NCBI GenBank assembly: GCA_044355655.1
Contig: JBIKXS010000011.1
Location: 18,466-82,465 of the forward strand
DNA: 64,000 nt
Direction of reading: 5' to 3'
From: UBA3064 sp023258775
GTDB lineage: Bacteria; Pseudomonadota; Gammaproteobacteria; Burkholderiales; Burkholderiaceae_E
Part shown: positions 44,051 to 52,682 of the stretch, piece by piece
Position numbering within the stretch: position 1 is the stretch's first letter
Layout: each line of letters opens with the position of its first letter
Made by a program: the position numbers and the translations under genes
The notes under the pieces: generated by a model
The model's input: only the letters and a program-made list of their open reading frames with translations
What the model was told of the DNA's origin: nothing
Database searches by the model: none

Positions 44051-45703
44051 CTAGAAGCAGGCTGCGTGACCATCACGACGGCTGTCGCTTGCTGCCACAT
44101 AACCATCGCCCAAATCATCGCTCATTCGCCAAATGAACTGACCCGAACCAAAGTCCATGTAGGGGTCGGCGATCGATTCGAGCACGTGGCCGCGCTCCCG
44201 CAGACCTTGAACAACCTGTGGGTCCATGGCTGCTTCAACATCGACGGAAAGTCCCCGATTCACTTTCCAACGCGCTGCGTCGCAAGCTGCCTGCGGATTT
44301 TGCTTGAAATGAATCATCCTAAGCAGTGTTTGTAAATGGCCCTGCGGTTGCATATTGCCGCCCATGACGCCAAAACTCATTTGAGGCTTATTACCACGCA
44401 TCAGAAAGCCCGGAATGATGGTTTGGAAGGGGCGGTGACGCGGTTTGACCAGATTCGGGTGATCGGCTTGCATCGAAAATCCATGACCTCGGTTTTGCAG
44501 GGAGACGCCTACTTCCGGTACGACGATCCCAGAGCCAAAACCCATGTAGTTCGACTGAATGAACGAAATCATTCGACCCTGCGCATCGGCAGCAGTCAGA
44601 TAAATAGTCCCGCCTCGAGGTGGTTGGCCATGTTGAAAGGCAGTCGCTCGGTCTCGTTGAATAAGCGCAGCCCGCGAGGCTAGATAAGCATCGTCAAGCA
44701 AATCCTCGGCCCGCACCTCGCCCATCGACCTTGAGTCTGCCACCCAGCGATAAACATCTTCAAACGCTGCTTTCATCGCTTCGATCTGCAAGTGGCGCGC
44801 ATCAAGCGAATCCGGATGCAAACCTTCTAAACCGACATGACGCAAAATGCCCAGCGCCATCAACGCGGCGATGCCTTGGCCATTAGGCGGAATCTCATGA
44901 AGCTGATACTCACCCCAGTGCTGAGAGATGGTATCGACCCAGTCAGCTTTGTAGTCACGTAAGTCTTCAAGACTCAGGCTTCCGCCGTGCGCCTGTGCGT
45001 GCTTGACCAATGCCGTCGCAGTTTCGCCCTCGTAATAGTCCCGGCCTTTGGTCGCTGCGATACGTCGAAGCGTTTTCGCTGCAACCGGAAAGCGCCAGCG
45101 TTCGCCGACTTGCGGTGCACGCCCATGAGGCATGAAGGCTTGCGAAAAGCCCGGTTGAACCTTGAGTTCCTCGACCTGATTGGCCCATTTGTGTTGAACG
45201 ATGGTGGCAACGCCGTGGCCTGCTTCGGCCAACTCGATGGCAGGCGCCATTAGGTCTTCAAAGGGCATAGAGCCATATCGATCATGTAAAGCTGCCCAAC
45301 CCGCGATAACACCTGGGATGGTCACCGAATCCCAGCCGCGTTTGGGGATCTGGCCATTGTGTCTACGCTCAAAATAGCTGCGATCCCAGGCTGCAGGTGC
45401 ATAGCCCGAGGCGTTAAGCCCTTGTAAGCGCTCACCGTCCCAAACAATGGCAAATGCGTCCGAACCGAGTCCGCAGGACACTGGCTCAACGATGGTCATG
45501 GCTGCTGCTGCTGCGATGGCAGCATCGATAGCGTTACCACCTCGCGCAAGCATTCGCAGCCCGGCTTGTGCCGCTAGAGGCTGTGAGGTTGCAACGATAT
45601 TCCTGGCAAAAACCGGCATGCGCTGGGATGGGTAGCCCGACTGCCAGTCAAAAGGAAATCTGTCTGAGGGGGAGGCCATCGTATTGACTGAAGAATTTGG
45701 CAT
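44051..45703 (-). CDS. Gamma-glutamyltransferase family protein (cytoplasmic, YwrD-like)
   Basis: Ntn-hydrolase of the gamma-glutamyltranspeptidase family, 550 residues. It has ATSQPLAAQAGLRMLARGGNAIDAAIAAAAAM-type N-terminal signature (RGGNAIDAAIAAAAAM), and a self-processing threonine, probably Thr366 in PRGGTIYLTAAD, followed by NYMGFGSGI and MGGNMQPQGHLQ. No signal peptide is present, unlike periplasmic Ggt. Related cytoplasmic proteins include oxamate amidohydrolase HpxW and YwrD. It lies between the dehalogenase-like gene and the dehydrogenase gene in a long minus-strand run. Function could be amide or gamma-glutamyl hydrolysis of an imported compound; this is inference. Confidence 0.9.
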   Translation of the reverse strand: MPNSSVNTMASPSDRFPFDWQSGYPSQRMPVFARNIVATSQPLAAQAGLRMLARGGNAIDAAIAAAAAMTIVEPVSCGLGSDAFAIVWDGERLQGLNASGYAPAAWDRSYFERRHNGQIPKRGWDSVTIPGVIAGWAALHDRYGSMPFEDLMAPAIELAEAGHGVATIVQHKWANQVEELKVQPGFSQAFMPHGRAPQVGERWRFPVAAKTLRRIAATKGRDYYEGETATALVKHAQAHGGSLSLEDLRDYKADWVDTISQHWGEYQLHEIPPNGQGIAALMALGILRHVGLEGLHPDSLDARHLQIEAMKAAFEDVYRWVADSRSMGEVRAEDLLDDAYLASRAALIQRDRATAFQHGQPPRGGTIYLTAADAQGRMISFIQSNYMGFGSGIVVPEVGVSLQNRGHGFSMQADHPNLVKPRHRPFQTIIPGFLMRGNKPQMSFGVMGGNMQPQGHLQTLLRMIHFKQNPQAACDAARWKVNRGLSVDVEAAMDPQVVQGLRERGHVLESIADPYMDFGSGQFIWRMSDDLGDGYVAASDSRRDGHAACF

Positions 45704-45748
45704 GGTTGAGGCGGAAGTGTTTTAGAGATATTTAGCAAAGAACTAAAC

Positions 45749-45786
45749 CTAAAGGCCAAATTGAATCGACCCTAAAGACCTAATTG
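45749..45786 (-). repeat. Duplicated 3' end of the dehalogenase gene
   Basis: On the minus strand the gene ends CAATTAGGTCTTTAG (45772-45786, stop included). After eight bases CAATTTGGCCTTTAG follows (45749-45763), with two mismatches in 15 and the stop retained. A further GTTTAG comes immediately after. The period is 23 nt. Confidence 0.8.
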
Positions 45787-46473
45787 CTCAGCCAGATCGA
45801 CGAATCCGTCTGCATGATATGTGAAGCGGGCCTCGGGTCCCAAGTTGGCCTGCTGTTCAGGGCCAAACTCATCGGGTCTGACGATAAAAGCTGTTTGACA
45901 TCCGGTCGCTGCGTGCGCCGCGTCCAGATCGCTTTTATGGGCAGCGACAAAGAGCAGCGAATCGCCCTGAATGTTCCAGGTTTTACAAAGTCCCTGATAG
46001 CTCTCGGGGTCGGGTTTGTAGTGCTTATAGGTCTCTGCAGAAAGGATTAAATCCCAAGGCAGGCCGGCAGACTTTGCCATATTGGCGAGCAAGGCAAGGT
46101 TGCCGTTTGACAGGGTACAAATCATCATACCCTTACGCAGGCGGTGCAAACCTTCGATGGCATCTGGCCAGGGCTTGAGACGATGCCACACAAGATTGAG
46201 TTCAACTTTCTGCGCTTCGCTTAAGTGAAGAATATTAAACCGATCTAGAATTTGGTCTAAATTTTGACGGTGTAAGACATCAATCGAGGTCCAGCCGATT
46301 TGTCCCTCGCGTACCTTGGCCATCGCAGGCTGATAAAGACCTCGCCATGCCAGCGCAAACTCGCTGGGCGAGACATCAAGCTTCAAATCGATGACGGCCC
46401 TGCAAATGCTGCCATGCCAATCGACAACGGTGCCAAAGACATCGAAGGCGGCAACCCTGGGAGAAAGCTTCAT
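45772..46473 (-). CDS. HAD-family haloacid dehalogenase, type II-like
   Basis: 233-residue HAD hydrolase resembling (S)-2-haloacid dehalogenase. The nucleophile Asp11 is in FDVFGTVVDWHGS; the second motif is TLSNGN and the third includes HYKPDPESY with SLLFVAAHKSDLDAAHA for the acidic motif IV. These match type II haloacid dehalogenases, although some homologues act on other phosphate- or halo-acids. It begins two bases after the tctA stop, so it is probably translated with the TTT transporter genes. Substrate is inferred only from family. Confidence 0.9.
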   Translation of the reverse strand: MKLSPRVAAFDVFGTVVDWHGSICRAVIDLKLDVSPSEFALAWRGLYQPAMAKVREGQIGWTSIDVLHRQNLDQILDRFNILHLSEAQKVELNLVWHRLKPWPDAIEGLHRLRKGMMICTLSNGNLALLANMAKSAGLPWDLILSAETYKHYKPDPESYQGLCKTWNIQGDSLLFVAAHKSDLDAAHAATGCQTAFIVRPDEFGPEQQANLGPEARFTYHADGFVDLAEQLGL

Positions 46474-46475
46474 GC

Positions 46476-47984
46476 TCAGTCTTCCTGGAAGGCTTCCTCA
46501 CGCTTCTTGGAAATCGCTGGCAAGAAAACCAAAACCAGTAAGACCGCAGCAATCGCGAGCAGGGTGGCTGACAATGGTCGGGTGAAAAACACCGTTGGGT
46601 CCCCGCGCGAGATCGTTAGCGCGCGGCGCAGGTATTCTTCCATCAGTTTCCCCAGCACAAAACCCAGCAGGAGCGGTGCAGGTTCGCAGTCGAATTTCTT
46701 GAACAAATAGCCAAGAATCGCAAAGGGTATCGTCATAAACACGTCAAATACATTGTTGTTGATCGAGTAAGCACCAATTGCACAGAACAATAAAATGGCC
46801 GGGAACAAGACACGGTAAGGTACCGAAAGAAGTTTGATCCATAGTCCGATCAGTGGGAGATTTAGAATGACGAGCATCAGATTGCCAACCCACATCGAGG
46901 CAATCAGTCCCCAGAAAAGCGTGGGGTTGCTCGTCATGACCTGCGGACCTGGTTGGATGTTGTGAATCATCATTGCGGCGACCATCAGTGCCATGACTGG
47001 GGTGGTCGGTATACCCAATGTGAGCATGGGGATAAACGATGTCTGTGCACCCGAATTATTCGCTGCTTCTGGCCCAGCAACACCTTCAATTGCACCTTTG
47101 CCGAATCGCTCAGGGGTTTTGCTGATTTTCTTCTCAAGTGCATAGGCAGAAAACGACGACAAAACCGCGCCGCCGCCAGGCAGGATGCCCAAAAAGGACC
47201 CCAACATCGTTCCTCGAATCACGGGACCAACGCTTTGCTTGATTTCCTCACCGCTAGGTAGTAGTCCGCCTACTTTGCTCGTAAATACCTCGCGGTTCTC
47301 GCGTTGCTCAAGATTGAGAATGATCTCAGCGAATCCGAACATACCCATTGCAACCGCTACAAATTCGATGCCATCAGAGAGTTCGGGCAGGTCAAAAGAA
47401 AATCTGGCAACGCCCGAATTGACGTCGGTACCGATCATGCCTAAAAGAAGACCAAGCACAACCATCGCGAGCGCTTTGATGATGGAACCGTGGGCCAAAA
47501 CCACCGCAGCGATCAAACCCAAGACCATGAGGGAGAAGTATTCTGCAGGCCCGAATTTAAAAGCTACTTCAGCAAGAGGCGGTGCAAACGCTGCGATCAG
47601 GAATGTTGCAACTGTCCCGGCAAAAAACGAGGCAACAGCGGCCACGGCAAGCGCAGGCCCAGCTCGGCCTCGCCGCGCCATTTGATAACCGTCAAGTGTG
47701 GTAACGACCGACGACGATTCGCCAGGCAAATTGACCAAGATCGCCGTGGTCGATCCACCGTACTGCGCCCCGTAGTAAATCCCAGCCAACATAATCAAGG
47801 CCGATGTTGGGTCGGTCATCTTGTAAGTTGCGGGTAAGAGCATGGCAATCGTTGCCAACGGACCAATGCCAGGCAGGACACCGATCAACGTGCCAAGTGT
47901 TACGCCGATGAAGCAATACAGTAAATTTTGAGCTGTTGCCGCTGCCGAAAAGCCAAGTGCAAGATTACTTAAGAGGGTTTCCAT
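46476..47984 (-). CDS. tctA: TctA-family tripartite tricarboxylate transporter large permease
   Basis: 502-residue inner-membrane protein with about 12 hydrophobic segments. TctA signatures are GTLIGVLPGIGPLATIAMLLP (GVLPGIGPLATIAMLLP), YYGAQYGGSTTAILVNLPGE, ILPGGGAVLSSFSAYALEK and the second repeat GPEAANNSGAQTSFIPMLTLGIPTTPVMALM region. Forms the ion-coupled transporter with TctB, fed by a periplasmic TctC receptor. The ATG lies 77 bp downstream of tctB. It is followed by the dehalogenase gene. Confidence 0.95.
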   Translation of the reverse strand: METLLSNLALGFSAAATAQNLLYCFIGVTLGTLIGVLPGIGPLATIAMLLPATYKMTDPTSALIMLAGIYYGAQYGGSTTAILVNLPGESSSVVTTLDGYQMARRGRAGPALAVAAVASFFAGTVATFLIAAFAPPLAEVAFKFGPAEYFSLMVLGLIAAVVLAHGSIIKALAMVVLGLLLGMIGTDVNSGVARFSFDLPELSDGIEFVAVAMGMFGFAEIILNLEQRENREVFTSKVGGLLPSGEEIKQSVGPVIRGTMLGSFLGILPGGGAVLSSFSAYALEKKISKTPERFGKGAIEGVAGPEAANNSGAQTSFIPMLTLGIPTTPVMALMVAAMMIHNIQPGPQVMTSNPTLFWGLIASMWVGNLMLVILNLPLIGLWIKLLSVPYRVLFPAILLFCAIGAYSINNNVFDVFMTIPFAILGYLFKKFDCEPAPLLLGFVLGKLMEEYLRRALTISRGDPTVFFTRPLSATLLAIAAVLLVLVFLPAISKKREEAFQED

Positions 47985-48061
47985 GACATTGTTCCCGTTC
48001 GCTTCGATTTGATGTTGTGTCGATACTTAAATTCACTGCCCAGGTTTCTTAGCCACTGAAC

Positions 48062-48523
48062 CTATCGGTCTAAAAACTTGGGGAGAAACGGGAACTGCAG
48101 TTCAAGGCCTTTCACGAAGACAAAATAAGAAAGTGCCATGAGAACAATGGTCGCTATCAGCGTATCTCTTACTTTGAACTCATGACTTGCGGGCGACGCA
48201 ATCCAGATCAAAAGCGCGATGGCGACGATGATTCCCATGGTTGGCAGTGCAATGCCGAAGGCAATCACGGCAAGCAAGATTAAGCCGATCTCTCGCCAAC
48301 CCGTTGGATCCACGGTCACCGGCTTATCGCTGCGACCGAGCCCTAGGAGGGTAATCACGCCCCCAAGGACAACCAGCAAGCCGCCGAGCATGGTTGGGAA
48401 GTATGCTGGTCCCATTTTCGCGGCTGTGCCCATGCTGTAGTCTCGAGCATATAAGACAAAGGCAAGGCCGAAGGCCATGAACAATATGCCTGCCCAGAAA
48501 TCACGGTAATTCTTGATTTGCAT
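48062..48523 (-). CDS. tctB: TctB-family tripartite tricarboxylate transporter small permease
   Basis: 153-residue membrane protein with four hydrophobic segments: near FWAGILFMAFGLAFVLYA, YFPTMLGGLLVVLGGVITLLG, the IGLILLAVIAFGIALP stretch, and the C-terminal LIATIVLMALSYFVFVKGL. KMGPAYFPTMLGG is the TctB family signature. The ATG at 48521-48523 has GGAG eight bases upstream; an earlier ATG gives eight non-conserved residues. It is between tctC (196 bp upstream) and tctA, the normal order. Confidence 0.92.
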   Translation of the reverse strand: MQIKNYRDFWAGILFMAFGLAFVLYARDYSMGTAAKMGPAYFPTMLGGLLVVLGGVITLLGLGRSDKPVTVDPTGWREIGLILLAVIAFGIALPTMGIIVAIALLIWIASPASHEFKVRDTLIATIVLMALSYFVFVKGLELQFPFLPKFLDR

Positions 48524-48719
48524 TGTTTGGTCTCCGTTTACTCGCACGCGTTGGCGGCGTTATCGTCTCGTTGTTTTAAGTCTGTAGCCTAGCTTGTTAG
48601 CCCGGCCGGGCGAAGAATAGCCGAGCATTGCAGTTGATGCCAACTAAATGCGCTGTTTTGCAAGGTCTTGTTACGCATGTGACATTGTCTTGCCAAGCGC
48701 CTTGCGAATGTCGCGCGGG

Positions 48720-49757
48720 TCAATCGACACTTGCGCCCGACGCTTTGACCAAGGCTTCGTATTTCCTTTGTTCCTGAAGGATGAACTGCTTGAAAGTGTC
48801 AGGTGTCATCAAAGGCGAATCAGCCTTCATTCTCGAAAGCCGCTCTTTGAGCTCCTTGGATTCGAGGGCTTGAGTCATCGCGCGATGCAAAATGTTGACC
48901 ACTTGATCAGGTGTACCAGCAGGGGCCATCAGACCGAACCAAGTGCTGATATCGAAGCCAGGGAAACCATGTTCAGCTACTGTTGGCAGTTCAGGCGATT
49001 GGCTGCTGCGTTGTGCGCTGGTCACAGCAAAGGCTTTAAGTCTGCCAGCCTGAATTTGCCCAGCCGCCGAAGCGAGGTTATCGAACATCAGGTCTGTCTG
49101 CCCCGCGAGTAAACCTAGCTGCGCTGGGGCAGCGCCGGCGTAGGGAATGTGGACCATGCTAAATCCTGCGGCCGACTTGAAGAGCTCTGCTGCCAAATGA
49201 CCGGCGCTACCATTGCCCCCTGACGCGTAGTTGAGCTTGCCTGGATGCCTTTTTCCATAAGCGACGAGGTCACTTAGCTTACTGATGCCGAGTCGTTGTG
49301 CGGCTTCAGCGGTCATCACCAAGACGTTGGGGACCATGGCGATCATGCCAATCGGTGCGAAGTCTCGATTGGCGTCGTAAGGCATTCGTGCGTAGAGAAA
49401 GGGATTGATCGCGTGGGTCGCGACTGCGCCAATGACCAGGGTATGGCCATCGGCTTGGGCCTTTGCGACATAGTCGGCACCGATGTTGCCACCCGCACCA
49501 GCGCGATTTTCAACCACGACAGCTTGGCCCAAACTTTCTCTCATGCGCTCTGCAAGCGCTCTTGCAATTTGATCAAGCGGGCCTCCTGGCGGATAAGGCA
49601 CGACGATCTTGATGGCCTTGCCAGGCCAGTTGTGCTGCTGAGCGCTCTGGGCCAATGCGTTGCCTGAAGTCATGACAAGTGAGCGCTCGCCAAGCGCAAT
49701 CACCGTCCCGGAGGCAATGAGCCGCTTTGAGAATTGACGTCGTAGATTTTTTTCCAT
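48720..49757 (-). CDS. tctC: TctC/Bug-family solute receptor of the TTT operon
   Basis: 345-residue periplasmic receptor. An N-terminal signal peptide (KRLIASGTVIALGERSLVMTSGNALAQ, likely cleaved after ALAQ) precedes the mature start PGKAIKIVVPYPPGGPLDQIARALAERM (PGKAIKIVVPYPPGG). Family segments VVENRAGAGGNIGADYVAKA, YDANRDFAPIG and MVHIPYAGAAPAQL are present. It is the first gene of tctC-tctB-tctA-dehalogenase. The 19 bases around its start are duplicated upstream. Confidence 0.94.
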   Translation of the reverse strand: MEKNLRRQFSKRLIASGTVIALGERSLVMTSGNALAQSAQQHNWPGKAIKIVVPYPPGGPLDQIARALAERMRESLGQAVVVENRAGAGGNIGADYVAKAQADGHTLVIGAVATHAINPFLYARMPYDANRDFAPIGMIAMVPNVLVMTAEAAQRLGISKLSDLVAYGKRHPGKLNYASGGNGSAGHLAAELFKSAAGFSMVHIPYAGAAPAQLGLLAGQTDLMFDNLASAAGQIQAGRLKAFAVTSAQRSSQSPELPTVAEHGFPGFDISTWFGLMAPAGTPDQVVNILHRAMTQALESKELKERLSRMKADSPLMTPDTFKQFILQEQRKYEALVKASGASVD

Positions 49758-49793
49758 CTTCAGCTGGTTTCCGTATCTTCAGTTGATTTCCGA
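49756..49793 (-). repeat. 19-nt tandem duplication at the tctC start
   Basis: ATCTTCAGCTGGTTTCCGT (49756-49774, plus strand) is followed by ATCTTCAGTTGATTTCCGA (49775-49793), 16 of 19 identical. On the minus strand the unit covers the GAAG Shine-Dalgarno-like bases and the first two bases of the tctC ATG; in the upstream copy the corresponding start position reads ATA. Confidence 0.8.
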
Positions 49794-49951
49794 AATCTTT
49801 GATTACATCACCTTACAGCAATGTGCGACAGGCGACAGACAGTTCGACTCACACAAGCACACACTAAGACAGGTTGCGGATTTCACGGATCCACGACCCG
49901 GTCTGGCTTGGGACATTACGGCTCATTCCGGATCTTGACGGTCTCCTTTGT

Positions 49952-49982
49952 GGGGCGCGGCTAACCGCCGCCGCCCCTTTTT
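49952..49982 (+). terminator. Terminator-like hairpin in the alaS leader
   Basis: On the plus strand GGGGCG CGGC, loop TAACC, GCCG C CGCCCC is followed by TTTTTC. The stem has ten pairs with one bulged C. The region lies between divergent tctC and alaS and there is no plus-strand gene upstream that it could end, so it may attenuate alaS or end a small RNA. It begins about 100 bp before the alaS ATG. Confidence 0.65.
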
Positions 49983-50051
49983 CTTGGCTAGAATCCATGG
50001 CTCCCCGCCTCGCAACCGAGATTGCAAGGCGACTTAACTTGAGAACATGCC

Positions 50052-52682
50052 ATGAAGTCTGCAGATATCCGTGCTGAATTCCTAGCCTTTTTCGCTGAAC
50101 GCGGACATACGGTTGTTGCGTCCAGTTCGTTGGTTCCCGCTAATGACCCAACGCTTTTGTTCACCAACAGCGGCATGGTGCAGTTCAAAGATGTATTTCT
50201 CGGCAAAGAACAGCGTTCATATCGCCGTGCAACAACTTCGCAGCGAAGCCTGCGTGCTGGGGGAAAACATAACGATCTCGAGAATGTTGGCTACACCGCG
50301 AGACACCACACTTTTTTCGAAATGTTGGGTAATTTCAGTTTCGGAGATTATTTCAAGCGCGATGCAATCCACTTTGCCTGGGATCTTTTAACGAAGCGTT
50401 ACATGATCCCCGAAGAAAAGCTCTGGATCACGGTCTACGCTGAGGATGACGAGGCCTTCGATATCTGGGCCAAGGACATAGGTGTTCCCAATGAACGAAT
50501 CGTTCGGATCGGGGACAACAAGGGCGCTCGTTATGCGAGCGATAACTTCTGGCAGATGGCTGACACCGGACCTTGTGGTCCGTGTTCTGAAATCTTTTAC
50601 GACCATGGGCCTGATGTTGCTGGTGGGCCACCAGGATCGCCCGAAGAAGATGGCGATCGCTACATTGAAATCTGGAACCTGGTGTTTATGCAGTACGAGC
50701 GCGATGAGGCGGGAGTGCTAACGCCGCTGCCAAGACCTTGCGTGGATACCGGTATGGGACTTGAACGGATTGCAGCGGTGTTACAAGATGTGCATAGCAA
50801 TTATGAGATCGATTTGTTTCAACAATTGATCATTGCGGCCGCAAGACAGACCGACACAGCGGACTTGGCAGACCCATCGCTTAGGGTGATTGCTGACCAT
50901 ATACGCGCTTGCGCATTCTTGGTTGTCGATGGCGTTATTCCCGGCAATGAAGGTCGAGGCTATGTGCTCCGCCGAATCATCAGGCGCGCGCTCCGACATG
51001 GTTACCAGCTAGGCTGTCGTACACTTTTTTTTCACCATCTTGTTGAGGACCTGGGCTTGGCGATGGGCAGCGCCTATCCCGAGCTCGTGCGAGAGCAAGC
51101 GCATGTCAAAGCGGTGCTCAAGCAGGAAGAAGAGCGATTTTCCGAAACCTTGGAGCACGGGATGGCCTTGCTTGAGCAAGTGCTTGTGCCAGGGCTTAGC
51201 CAACTTGATGGTGAGACCGCATTTAAGCTTTACGACACTTACGGTTTTCCGCTCGATTTGACGGCGGATGTTTGTCGCGAACGAGGCGTCACTGTGGACG
51301 AAGCTGGTTTTGAAATTGCCATGTCTCGACAACGTGATCAGGCAAGGGCGGCCGGTAAGTTCAAGGCTGCAGCGGGTATCGATTTTCACGGTGATGCTAC
51401 CCGCTTCGATGGTTATGATTGTTTGATCGAAGATGCAAAAGTTATAGCGATCTACAGCCAAGGTCTGTCCGTGGATGAAGTCAAAGCCGGCGATCGGGCC
51501 ATTATCGTGCTTGATCGCACACCCTTTTATGCTGAGTCGGGAGGTCAGGTTGGCGATCGGGGACGGTTAGCCGGTCGTGGCGAGAATCGTTTTGAAGCCG
51601 ACATCGAAGATACCCAGAAAATCAGTGCCGAGGTCTTCGGTCATCATGCGGTCATCAAGCAGGGTAGCTTGCGCGTGGGTGAAGTGTTAAGCGCCGAAGT
51701 CAACCCGACCTTGCGTGCCCATACCATTCGAAATCATTCCGCAACGCATCTGATGCACAAAGCGCTTCGCCAGGTTTTAGGTAACCATGTGCAACAAAAA
51801 GGTTCGCTGGTCGACGAACACAAAACACGGTTTGACTTCAGCCATCATGCAGCCATGCGTCCCGCAGAATTGCGTGAAGTTGAGCGCATTGTGAATCAGG
51901 AGATCTTGCTCAACAACGCAACAAGTGCCCGGGTGATGCCCTTTGACGAAGCCGTCAAAGCTGGCGCCATGGCCTTGTTCGGCGAAAAGTATGGCGATGT
52001 GGTGCGTGTCCTCGAAATTGGCAGTTCACGCGAGCTTTGCGGCGGTACCCATGTTGTCCGCACGGGTGATATTGGCAGTTTTAGGATTATCGGCGAGTCG
52101 GGCGTGGCTGCGGGTATCCGGCGGATCGAGGCAATTACTGGGGAAACTGCGCTTGGGCTTTGGCAGGAGCAGGATGCCCAGCTTGCGCGCATCGCCCAGT
52201 TGCTTAAAGCGCCAAGCACCGAGCTTGATGCGAGACTTCGCGACGTACTCGAACAAATGAAAGGCATGGAGCGGGAGCTTGCACAACTCAAGTCACGCAT
52301 GGCAGCAGCCCAGGGCTCGGGTCTGGCAGCTCAGGCCCAGCAAATCGGTGAGGTACGATGGCTCGCTGCAAAGCTCGAAGGCGTTGACGCTAAGAGCCTT
52401 CGCGAAACAATGGATCAGCTCAAGCAGGAGCTTGGGTCGGCCGTCATCGTTTTATCGGTGGTTGAAGACGAGAAAATCAGCATTATTGCCGGCGTAACGC
52501 AGGATTTGCTTGATCGAGTTAAGGCTGGCGAGTTGGTGAATTTTGTGGCCAAGCAAGTCGGTGGCAAAGGAGGCGGGCGGGCTGATATGGCGCAAGCCGG
52601 AGGCACGGAAGTGGCAAAGCTTACCCAGGCGCTTGGGTCGGTTCAGGATTGGTTGAATGCAAAGCTTAAGGAGGCTTCGTAA
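50052..52682 (+). CDS. alaS: Alanyl-tRNA synthetase
   Basis: Class II synthetase charging tRNA-Ala, with editing. 876 residues, full length. It has the aminoacylation N-terminus (SADIRAEFLAFFAERGHTVV, GMVQFKDVFLG, TARHHTFFEMLGNFSFGDYFK read in part), the editing domain with HSATHLMHKALRQ and the CGGTHVVRTGDIG zinc site, and a C-terminal DHHA1-type domain ending GGKGGGRADMAQAGG. The ATG follows an A-rich leader with no clear Shine-Dalgarno. A terminator-like hairpin sits upstream. The stop overlaps the start of the next gene (TAATG). Confidence 0.97.
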   Translation: MKSADIRAEFLAFFAERGHTVVASSSLVPANDPTLLFTNSGMVQFKDVFLGKEQRSYRRATTSQRSLRAGGKHNDLENVGYTARHHTFFEMLGNFSFGDYFKRDAIHFAWDLLTKRYMIPEEKLWITVYAEDDEAFDIWAKDIGVPNERIVRIGDNKGARYASDNFWQMADTGPCGPCSEIFYDHGPDVAGGPPGSPEEDGDRYIEIWNLVFMQYERDEAGVLTPLPRPCVDTGMGLERIAAVLQDVHSNYEIDLFQQLIIAAARQTDTADLADPSLRVIADHIRACAFLVVDGVIPGNEGRGYVLRRIIRRALRHGYQLGCRTLFFHHLVEDLGLAMGSAYPELVREQAHVKAVLKQEEERFSETLEHGMALLEQVLVPGLSQLDGETAFKLYDTYGFPLDLTADVCRERGVTVDEAGFEIAMSRQRDQARAAGKFKAAAGIDFHGDATRFDGYDCLIEDAKVIAIYSQGLSVDEVKAGDRAIIVLDRTPFYAESGGQVGDRGRLAGRGENRFEADIEDTQKISAEVFGHHAVIKQGSLRVGEVLSAEVNPTLRAHTIRNHSATHLMHKALRQVLGNHVQQKGSLVDEHKTRFDFSHHAAMRPAELREVERIVNQEILLNNATSARVMPFDEAVKAGAMALFGEKYGDVVRVLEIGSSRELCGGTHVVRTGDIGSFRIIGESGVAAGIRRIEAITGETALGLWQEQDAQLARIAQLLKAPSTELDARLRDVLEQMKGMERELAQLKSRMAAAQGSGLAAQAQQIGEVRWLAAKLEGVDAKSLRETMDQLKQELGSAVIVLSVVEDEKISIIAGVTQDLLDRVKAGELVNFVAKQVGGKGGGRADMAQAGGTEVAKLTQALGSVQDWLNAKLKEAS

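Noticed and set aside
48600..48611. GC-rich palindrome GCCCGGCCGGGC between tctB and tctC as terminator
   Set aside because: No T-run on either strand and it lies within a probable operon; too short to support a function.
49874..50077. Small open frame before and into alaS as a separate protein
   Set aside because: TTG start without a ribosome-binding site and it runs out of frame into alaS; only the Ala-codon run was kept as a note on attenuation.
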